NCBI GenBank assembly: GCA_021817875.1 | Contig: JAKAFQ010000042.1 | Location: 1-13,719 of the forward strand | DNA from: Pseudomonadota bacterium | Lineage (GTDB): Bacteria; Pseudomonadota; Gammaproteobacteria; Steroidobacterales; Steroidobacteraceae | Length of the DNA: 13,719 nt | Reading direction: 5' to 3' | Shown here: one piece after another, positions 5,546-11,969 of the stretch | Position numbering within the stretch: the first letter of the stretch is position 1 | Layout: every line of letters starts with the position of its first letter | The notes under the pieces: generated by a model | The model's database searches: none | What the model was told of the DNA's origin: nothing | Seen by the model: only the letters and a program-made list of their open reading frames with translations | Made by a program: the position numbers and the translations under genes

Positions 5546-7729
5546 ATGTTCGAGTCTTATGTGCAATTGGCGCAGGCATTGCTCGGAGCGCTCACCGAAG
5601 CGTGCCTGTTCGATGGCGCCCTCGACTGCCTCGACGAGACACGGCCCGCCTGGTCCGCCGATTTGCTGCCGCCCTTGCGACGCCTCGGCTGGGCGGACCG
5701 GGAGCGCGGGGGCCGGCAACCCACCCTGATCCGTCAGGGCAGTGGGCGGTGGGTGACGGCTCTGCCGCTCGAGACCACGGAGGGCGAACTGCTCGGCGTA
5801 TTCTGCATCGAGCAGCCGGCACGAGGCGCGGAGGCGCCGACGGCCCGCCTCGCCGCGGCGCTGGCCCAGACACTCAAGCCGGTGCTCGACAGCCTGCACC
5901 GTGAACTCGCGGCCCGCCAGCCGGAACCGAAGAAACTGCAGACGCTCACCGAGCGGACCGCCGAGCTCGAATGGCTGTTCAAAGTCACCGGCGAGCTGCG
6001 CGGCGGCCCGGATGAGCAGCGGATACTCGAGCAGCTGCTGAGTGCCGCCACGCAACGGCTGCACAGCGCATTCGGCGTCCTGTACGTGCCCGACAAGCAC
6101 CTGTGCATCGAGCACATGACCGCGACCCGCTCCAGCACCGCTCTTCGGCAGGCGTGGACGCAGACGAGCCCGAGTCTGCTCACCTGGGCGCAGCGGCAAC
6201 GGCGGCCTCTGGTGATGAACAGTGCCGGCCGGACCGGAGACAGGATCGCACGCTGCAAGATTCTGTCCGTACCGATCGTGCGCGAACCGGACCGGGTCAT
6301 CGGTCTGCTGGCGTTCTTCAACCCGCCCGAAACCCATGACTATCGGAACCGCCAGGCCTTTCTCGCCCGACATCTCGGCCGGCAGGCCGCGGCGTTCGTC
6401 GAAGCGCAGTTCGACCTGATGACCGGACTGTACACGCGGGATGGCCTCGAACAGATGTACGGCCGACTGGAGCACACCGTCGAGGCCGCCGAGCGCAGCG
6501 TCATCTACATCGACATCGACCACATGCACGTGGTCAACGAGCTGCATGGATTCGAGCTGGGTAATGAGCTGATCGTGCGAATCGCGGACCTGCTGGTCCC
6601 TCCCCAGTTGCCCGAAGGCGCGCTCGCTGCGCGCATCTCCGCCGATCGCTTCGTCGTGATCCTCGGCGAATCCGGCACCCGGGAAGCGGTCGCCACCGCC
6701 GAGCGTCTGCAGGCGGCCATCCAGCATCTTGTGTTCGGACCGACTCAGAGTCCGATCGACATATCGGTGAGCTGCGGGATCGCCGCCCTGGTGAGCATGC
6801 CCCAGGGACTGGCCCGGGCGATCGCAGCCGCGGAGCTCGCCTGCCAGACCGCCAAGAAACGCGGCCGAAACCGCATCGAGCTCTACGCCTGCGAGGACAG
6901 CAGCATGATGCGCCGGCACGATGACGTCGTGGCGGTCGGTCAGCTGCGCTCGGCGTTCAAATCCGACCGCCTGATGCTCTACGCACAGCGGATCGTACCG
7001 CTGCAGAAACCCAGCCTGCCCGGCGGCTACGAGATACTGCTGCGCCTGCGCGACCAGGAGGGAGGAGTCGTGACGCCGGCCACGCTCATCAGTGCCGCCG
7101 AGCGGTACCAGCTGCTGCCCTCCGTCGACCGCTGGGTCGCCCAGCGCACCCTGAAGGCGCTCGCACCGTACCGCAGCATGCTCAAATCGCGCGGCATCAC
7201 GCTGTCGATCAACGTGTCCGGACAGTCGGTGGGCAGCGATGAATACACGCGGCAGCTGCTCGAGGATCTCAAAGCGGCGAACCTGCCTCCCGGAAGTCTG
7301 TCGCTTGAAATCACCGAACAGGCAGCGATGGCAAGTCTCGCGCGCGCCAACGAAATGATCCGGCGCCTGGAGACATTCGGCTGCCGCTTCGCGCTCGATG
7401 ACTTTGGAACCGGCGCCAATTCCCTCACCTACCTGCAGGCGCTGCCGATCGCGCGCGTCAAAATAGACGGTTCATTCGTTCGCGACATCGAAACCAATCC
7501 ACGCTCACAGGCGACGGTTCGCGGCATCGTCGAGCTGGCCCGCGGCCTCGCGCTCGACACGGTGGCCGAGTTTGTCGAGACCGAGACGATCGCCAAGGTG
7601 GTGCGCCGGCTCGGTGTCGACTACGCGCAGGGTTTCGCGTATGGACGACCGGAGCCGCTCGATGAGGTCCTCCGGGCGCTGGCGCATGACGAATCACGCC
7701 GACTGCATCGGCTGTTCCTCGAGTCGTAA
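5546..7729 (+). CDS. GAF-GGDEF(degenerate)-EAL protein, probable cyclic-di-GMP phosphodiesterase
   Basis: A soluble protein of 727 residues from ATG 5546; a start at 5381 (782 residues) is possible, and neither start has a strong Shine-Dalgarno. A poorly conserved GAF-like segment at 1-120 is followed by a short charged helix and a GAF domain at about 135-285. The GGDEF domain (about 290-445) begins DLMTGLYTR. It keeps IDID but has SADRF (365-369) instead of GGDEF and no RxxD inhibitory site, so cyclase activity is unlikely. The EAL domain (about 470-715) has EILLR (Glu496), the Asn of SINVSG, LEITE, the catalytic pair Asp618-Asp619 in DDFGTG, VKIDG, the glutamates of AEFVE, and YAQGF. All metal and catalytic positions appear kept, so hydrolysis of c-di-GMP to pGpG is expected. 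The GAF domain, or GTP binding by the dead GGDEF domain, may control it. The gene ends 7 bases from a convergent kinase gene. Confidence 0.92.
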   Translation: MFESYVQLAQALLGALTEACLFDGALDCLDETRPAWSADLLPPLRRLGWADRERGGRQPTLIRQGSGRWVTALPLETTEGELLGVFCIEQPARGAEAPTARLAAALAQTLKPVLDSLHRELAARQPEPKKLQTLTERTAELEWLFKVTGELRGGPDEQRILEQLLSAATQRLHSAFGVLYVPDKHLCIEHMTATRSSTALRQAWTQTSPSLLTWAQRQRRPLVMNSAGRTGDRIARCKILSVPIVREPDRVIGLLAFFNPPETHDYRNRQAFLARHLGRQAAAFVEAQFDLMTGLYTRDGLEQMYGRLEHTVEAAERSVIYIDIDHMHVVNELHGFELGNELIVRIADLLVPPQLPEGALAARISADRFVVILGESGTREAVATAERLQAAIQHLVFGPTQSPIDISVSCGIAALVSMPQGLARAIAAAELACQTAKKRGRNRIELYACEDSSMMRRHDDVVAVGQLRSAFKSDRLMLYAQRIVPLQKPSLPGGYEILLRLRDQEGGVVTPATLISAAERYQLLPSVDRWVAQRTLKALAPYRSMLKSRGITLSINVSGQSVGSDEYTRQLLEDLKAANLPPGSLSLEITEQAAMASLARANEMIRRLETFGCRFALDDFGTGANSLTYLQALPIARVKIDGSFVRDIETNPRSQATVRGIVELARGLALDTVAEFVETETIAKVVRRLGVDYAQGFAYGRPEPLDEVLRALAHDESRRLHRLFLES

Positions 7730-7736
7730 CCAGCCG

Positions 7737-9572
7737 TCAACCGGCGGTTCCGTCCGGATTCTGAGCCGCGTTCGCGGCCCGCAGGATCGCACCGGCGTTG
7801 ACCAGTTCCGTCTCCAGATGCGCCGCGAGCCGCGCCGCCGTCGAGAACGAGCCGCTGCACGCCAGGCGGTGCAGCCGCGCGCACATCGCGGCGAGCCGCC
7901 TCGCCCCAAGGGTGCTCGAGGCGCCCTTGAGCTTGTGCGCGATGCGCCGCAAGGCCGGCGCATCCTGCCGGACGATGGCGCTGCGCATCTCACCGATCTG
8001 TTCGCGCGCCAGCACCTCGAAGCGCGCCGCAAGGGACGCAAACCCCTCGCCAAGGGCGGTCCGCATCTCCTGCAGCTGCGCATGATCAAACAGCCGGACG
8101 CATCGCTGCGCCGCGCCTTCCCGGCGCGGCGCCCGTGAGCGCCGCGCAACCGGCCTGACCGCACGACGCGGCGGATGAGCGACCGCAGGCAGCCAGCGCT
8201 CTAGCATCTCGCCCACCGATCTCAGACTCAACGGCTTGTCGAGAAAGCCGTCCATCCCGGCCTTGCGGCACCGGACCTGCTCTTCGCGCAACAGCGCCGC
8301 TGAAACGCCGATCACCGGGATCCTCGCCCTGGCGCCGCTCCGGCTCTCCCACGCGCGGATCTCGCACGTGACCGCCACTCCATCCCGGTGCGGCATGTGA
8401 CAGTCCATGAGCACGATATCCGGTCGAAACTGCCGGATCGATTCCAGCGCAGTTTCCCCGTCCGCCGCCACCCGCGCCGCGCAGCCCCAGCTCGCCAGGA
8501 TCGCCGCGGCGACTTCCCGGTTTACCTCGCTGTCATCCACCACGAGCACGCTGCCGCAGTACCGCGCCGCCGCTTGCGGACCCTGATCCGCCGGCGCCCG
8601 CCAGCCCGCCGTCGGAGCGTGCGCAACGAGAAAAGGCAGCGTGAACGAGAAGCGGGCGCCCGCACCGGGGGCGCTCTCGAGGGCAATCTCTCCGCCCATC
8701 ATCGTCACCAGCTGCTTGCAGATCGCGAGGCCGAGTCCGGACCCGCCGAAACGCCGACTGATCGACCGATCGCCTTGAACGAAGGGCGCAAACAGCTCGC
8801 GTTGCGCCGCTGCGGAAATGCCCATCCCGGTGTCTTCCACGATGAAGCGCACCAGCGTCTCCGATGGACCCCCTTCACCGGGCCTGCGCGGCGCACAGTA
8901 CTCGACGCGTATGCGAACCGAGCCATGCCGCGTGAATTTGAGGGCATTGCTCACCAAGTTGGCGAGAATCTGCATCAGACGGGTCGGATCGCCGGTGACA
9001 CAGGCAGGCACCTCGTCCGATATCAGCAGCTCGAGCGCGAGCCCGCGGCGGCGCGCCTCCGCCGACCACAGCTCGCGCAATCGATGCAACACCGGTCGCA
9101 GCTCGAAATCCAGCTCCTCCAGGGCGAGCATGCCCGCCTCGATTTTCGACACATCGAGAAGATCGTCGATCATGCGCAGCAGCGAGCGGGCGCTTTCATG
9201 CGCCATCCGCAGGCAGCGCGCCTGCTCGGGCTCGAGCTTCCCGGCGCGCACCACCTCGAGCAGGCCCAGCACGCCATTCATGGGCGTGCGGATCTCGTGG
9301 CTCACGCGCGCGAGAAATTCGCTCTTGGCCGCATCCGAACGCTCGGCCCGGGACATCGCGTGGGCGAGATCCGCGGTCCGAGCGCGCACACGGGCGTCGA
9401 TTTCCCCATTGAGCCGCGAGAGATCCCGATTCTTCTGATGCAGGTCTTCGCTCGTCGCCTGCAGCACCGCGTCGATCACCGCCTGCGCCTCGCGGCGCGC
9501 GCCACGCTCCTTTTCGAGCTCCCGCCGAAGGTGCTCGATGAGTTCCTGCTGGGAGAGCGAAACTTCCGACAT
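7737..9572 (-). CDS. Soluble hybrid histidine kinase: coiled coil-HisKA-HATPase-receiver-Hpt
   Basis: A 611-residue tripartite phosphorelay kinase of BarA/GacS-like layout but without membrane helices or a recognisable sensor domain. Residues 1-80 are charged and heptad-like, probably a coiled coil. HisKA has the H-box FLARVSHEIRTPMNG (His92). The ATPase domain has NLVSNALKFT, EDTGMGIS and GGSGLGLAI. The receiver starts VLVVDDSEVNRE, with phosphoacceptor Asp390 in LMDCHMP and FLDKPLS. The C-terminal Hpt domain has His546 in AHKLKGASSTLGA. Phosphate should run His92, Asp390, His546, then an external receiver. The likely partner is the CheY-like protein encoded divergently 111 bases away. ATG 9572 starts the coiled coil; the longer frame upstream would run through the regulator gene and is rejected. 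No Shine-Dalgarno is seen, so leaderless translation or an upstream TTG at 9584 is possible. The input signal must come from a partner or from the coiled coil; this is inference. Confidence 0.93.
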   Translation of the reverse strand: MSEVSLSQQELIEHLRRELEKERGARREAQAVIDAVLQATSEDLHQKNRDLSRLNGEIDARVRARTADLAHAMSRAERSDAAKSEFLARVSHEIRTPMNGVLGLLEVVRAGKLEPEQARCLRMAHESARSLLRMIDDLLDVSKIEAGMLALEELDFELRPVLHRLRELWSAEARRRGLALELLISDEVPACVTGDPTRLMQILANLVSNALKFTRHGSVRIRVEYCAPRRPGEGGPSETLVRFIVEDTGMGISAAAQRELFAPFVQGDRSISRRFGGSGLGLAICKQLVTMMGGEIALESAPGAGARFSFTLPFLVAHAPTAGWRAPADQGPQAAARYCGSVLVVDDSEVNREVAAAILASWGCAARVAADGETALESIRQFRPDIVLMDCHMPHRDGVAVTCEIRAWESRSGARARIPVIGVSAALLREEQVRCRKAGMDGFLDKPLSLRSVGEMLERWLPAVAHPPRRAVRPVARRSRAPRREGAAQRCVRLFDHAQLQEMRTALGEGFASLAARFEVLAREQIGEMRSAIVRQDAPALRRIAHKLKGASSTLGARRLAAMCARLHRLACSGSFSTAARLAAHLETELVNAGAILRAANAAQNPDGTAG

Positions 9573-9683
9573 CGGCCGAGTCAATGATAATATGTCAAAT
9601 ATCCGCCGATGATCCGCAGCGCCGGCTTCCAGGTACAGTGAGCGGCAGCCGATGACGTTTCTTGAGAGACACGGACCACACGC
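9573..9683. promoter_or_regulatory. Divergent promoter region between hybrid kinase and response regulator
   Basis: These 111 bases separate two divergent genes and must carry promoters for both. A short AT-rich island at 9581-9604, conspicuous in this GC-rich DNA, contains GATAATAT (9586-9593) on the plus strand and TTGACATATTAT on the minus strand, both reminiscent of sigma70 elements. No element has a good partner at 16-18 bases, so exact promoters cannot be set. Confidence 0.45.
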
Positions 9684-10088
9684 ATGGTGCCAGAACTGAA
9701 TCAATCGTTTGCCGGCGAGACGGTGCTCATCGTCGACGATGACGAGATCGTGCGCGGGCTGCTGCGTGCCCTGCTGCGGGTTGCCGGCCTCGACGTGGTG
9801 GCCGAAACTGCCAGCGGCGAGCGGGCACTCGTCGCCTTCCGCACGCACCGGCCGCAGATCGTGTGTCTCGACATCGACATGCCGGACATGAACGGTCTGG
9901 AGATTCTGAGCCGGATCCGCGCGGTGAGCGCCGAGACGATCGTGCTGATGGTCACCGCCGAGACCACCGAAGAGAACATGCGCCAGGCGATTGCCGACAA
10001 GGCCAATGGCATCATCGCCAAGCCGTTCAACACCGCGCGGGTGATCGAGGCGATTCGCCGTGCGTTGCAGCGTGCCTCGAAGAGGTAG
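9684..10088 (+). CDS. CheY-like single-domain response regulator
   Basis: A 134-residue protein made only of a receiver domain after an 11-residue leader. It has the acidic pocket VDDDE (Asp18-Asp19), the phosphoacceptor Asp63 in CLDIDMPDMNG, the switch region MVTAET, and the conserved Lys113 in IIAKPFN. There is no DNA-binding or enzymatic output domain, so it must act by protein contact or as a phosphate shuttle. It is divergent from a kinase that ends in an Hpt domain and lies upstream of a PAS hybrid kinase in the same direction; it may connect the two. Only a weak GAGAG lies upstream of the start, so translation initiation may be modest. CheY proper (flagellar switch binding) is not implied, as no chemotaxis gene is nearby. 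Confidence 0.93.
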   Translation: MVPELNQSFAGETVLIVDDDEIVRGLLRALLRVAGLDVVAETASGERALVAFRTHRPQIVCLDIDMPDMNGLEILSRIRAVSAETIVLMVTAETTEENMRQAIADKANGIIAKPFNTARVIEAIRRALQRASKR

Positions 10089-10408
10089 CGTCGCACTGCA
10101 GACTCGCATGGCCGCACCGCTGAGCGCCCGAACCGTCCGCCAGCCCGGGGTCCCGCGCAGCAGGCGGGCAGCATGACTTTTGTCACCATTTCGGACTGAT
10201 GTCCCCGACGGTCACTGCGCGCATCAACCGCCAGGGCACCGCTCCGGGAATTTTGGCCGCCCTCGGCAGAGGCCACTCCGCAGACCGGTGATCCGAACGT
10301 GGAACACTGTTGAAACGACCACCGTTGCCGGAGGTTGATTGTTGCCGATGATGGATGCACCGCACTGCCCGTGTTAACATATGTCATCGACCGTCGTGTG
10401 CCTCCTCC
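10089..10408. other. Intergenic region before the PAS hybrid kinase
   Basis: These 320 bases contain no convincing gene. A perfect palindrome TGAC-TTTT-GTCA lies at 10174-10185. GGAGG at 10330-10334 is followed after 7 bases by TTG 10342, which opens a frame of only 11 codons ending at TAA 10375-10377. TTAACATATGTCA at 10374-10386 is an AT-rich patch that may belong to a promoter. CCTCCTCC at 10401-10408, just before the kinase ATG, is the opposite of a ribosome binding site and could pair with the GGAGG at 10330. All functional readings are tentative. Confidence 0.4.
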
Positions 10409-11941
10409 ATGAGTGATGTCTCGCACCTTCAGCCGCTGCCACCCGAGCTGATTCGCGGCGTGCTCGAGTCGGCGCCCGATGCCAAGATCATCGTCAACCG
10501 GTCAGGGACGATCCTGTTCGCGAACTCGCGCACGGAGAAGCTCTTCGGCTACGGGGATGACCTGGTCGGGCGCAATGTGGACACACTTTTGCCGGAGCGC
10601 TACCGGAACGACCATGCCGGACAGCGTAGACGGTACATGGCCGACCCGCAGCCACGGCCGATGGGAACCGGGCTCGAGCTGTTCGCACGGCACCGGGACG
10701 GCACGGAGTTTCCGGTAGAGATCAGCCTCAGCCCGGCACACTGCGAACCGGAACCGCTGGTGGTCGCCGCGATCCGTGACATGAGCGCTCACACCCGCAT
10801 CGAAGGCGAATTGCGCGCCGCGCGTGCCGAGGCGGAGCACGCCAATCGCGCCAAGAGCCGCATTCTCGCCACCGCCAGCCATGATCTGCGCCAGCCCCTG
10901 CAGGCGCTCGCGCTGCTGAACGCCACGTTGCGCCTGCAGGTCACCGGTACCGACGCACAGGCAACGATCGCCGAGCAGAGCGTTGCCATCGACACGATGG
11001 GACGGCTGGTCAATGCCCTGCTCGACATCAGCAAGCTCGAATCGGGCGCCATCCGACCGGTCATCGAAAGCTTCGCGCTGGGCCCGCTTTTCCAGCAGCT
11101 GCGGCAGGAATTCGAACAACTTGCCCGGACCCGGGGCATTGCGCTACAGGTCGAGCCGGCCACTGAAACGGTGTTGTCCGACATTTCACTGGTGGCTCAG
11201 GTTCTGCGCAACCTGCTGTCCAATGCGCTGAAGTATACGCACAGCGGCTCGGTGCGCCTTGCCTGCCGGAGAGACGCCGACGCGGTTCGCATCGACGTCA
11301 GCGACACCGGCATGGGCATCCCCTCCGACCAGCTCGCCTATATCTATGACGAGTTCTATCAGGTGGGCGTGCGCAGCAATGAATCGCGCAACGGTTACGG
11401 ACTCGGCCTGAGCATCGTGCAGCGGATCGTGCAATTGCTGCAGCTGCGCCTCGATGTCAGCTCCACCATAGGCGTCGGTTCCACGTTCTCGATCGCGCTA
11501 CCGGCTGGAACGCCGGTTGCTCAAGCCGTGGCCCACGACGACCCCGGGCACCGGCCGGAGGCTTCGCCCGAATCGCTGTCGCACATACTCCTCGTCGAAG
11601 ACGACGCTGCCGTCCGCAGCGCCACCCGGCTGTTCCTCAAAAGCTGCGGTTACCGTGTGAGCAGCGCGGCCTGCGTGGCCGAGGCGCTCGCGCGAGCGGC
11701 TGAAAGCCCGGATGTCGATGTGGTCGTGTCTGACCTGCACCTGGCCGATGGCGAGAGTGGTCTCGATGCGATCACGGCGGTGCGCAGCACGCTCGGACGG
11801 AGCGTAAGCGCGATCATCGTGACCGGGGACACCTCGCAGGTGATGCGCGGACTGGCTCTGGATGCGCATACCCGCATGGCCAGCAAGCCCATCCAGGCTG
11901 ACGAGATGCTGTCGCTGCTGAAGGAGCTGCTGCGGGACTGA
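10409..11941 (+). CDS. PAS hybrid histidine kinase with C-terminal receiver
   Basis: A soluble kinase of 510 residues from ATG 10409; a start at 10355 would add 18 residues that look noncoding. A PAS domain at about 15-125 resembles that of FixL: it aligns without gaps from LPERYRNDHAG to RDGTEFP. His69 and Arg75 match the FixL heme-ligand histidine and a propionate-contacting arginine, while the oxygen-switch arginine is Leu89. A helical linker leads to a HisKA domain with ATASHDLRQPLQAL (His158), the H-box type of hybrid kinases such as NahK. The ATPase domain has NLLSNALKYT, DTGMGIP and YGLGLSI. The receiver (about 390-508) starts ILLVEDDAAVRS, with Asp442 in VVSDLHL and Lys in MASKPIQ. 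No output domain is present. It follows the CheY-like gene after 320 bases, perhaps from its own promoter, and ends 28 bases from a convergent transporter gene. Heme binding is a hypothesis only. Confidence 0.92.
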   Translation: MSDVSHLQPLPPELIRGVLESAPDAKIIVNRSGTILFANSRTEKLFGYGDDLVGRNVDTLLPERYRNDHAGQRRRYMADPQPRPMGTGLELFARHRDGTEFPVEISLSPAHCEPEPLVVAAIRDMSAHTRIEGELRAARAEAEHANRAKSRILATASHDLRQPLQALALLNATLRLQVTGTDAQATIAEQSVAIDTMGRLVNALLDISKLESGAIRPVIESFALGPLFQQLRQEFEQLARTRGIALQVEPATETVLSDISLVAQVLRNLLSNALKYTHSGSVRLACRRDADAVRIDVSDTGMGIPSDQLAYIYDEFYQVGVRSNESRNGYGLGLSIVQRIVQLLQLRLDVSSTIGVGSTFSIALPAGTPVAQAVAHDDPGHRPEASPESLSHILLVEDDAAVRSATRLFLKSCGYRVSSAACVAEALARAAESPDVDVVVSDLHLADGESGLDAITAVRSTLGRSVSAIIVTGDTSQVMRGLALDAHTRMASKPIQADEMLSLLKELLRD

Positions 11942-11969
11942 CCTCGAGGACGCGCCGCTTGCTCGCCGC

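Noticed and set aside
5207..6919. Minus-strand frame of 570 codons opposite the GGDEF-EAL gene
   Set aside because: Low-complexity composition and overlap with a clear GAF-GGDEF-EAL protein; shadow frame.
8388..9587. Plus-strand frame of 399 codons opposite the hybrid kinase
   Set aside because: Histidine/arginine-rich shadow; the minus strand carries intact HisKA, ATPase and receiver motifs.
9580..9605. FNR/ANR-type site in the divergent promoter
   Set aside because: The half-sites TTGAC and ATCAT have five rather than four bases between them and both deviate from TTGAT-N4-ATCAA.
10137..10182. Rho-independent terminator after the CheY-like gene
   Set aside because: The CCGCC/GGCGG dyad has a very long loop and is followed by only four T residues, set off by several bases.
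10298..10318. Sigma54 promoter (TGGAAC...TTGA) before the PAS kinase
   Set aside because: Spacing is one base short and the essential GC of the -12 element is GA.
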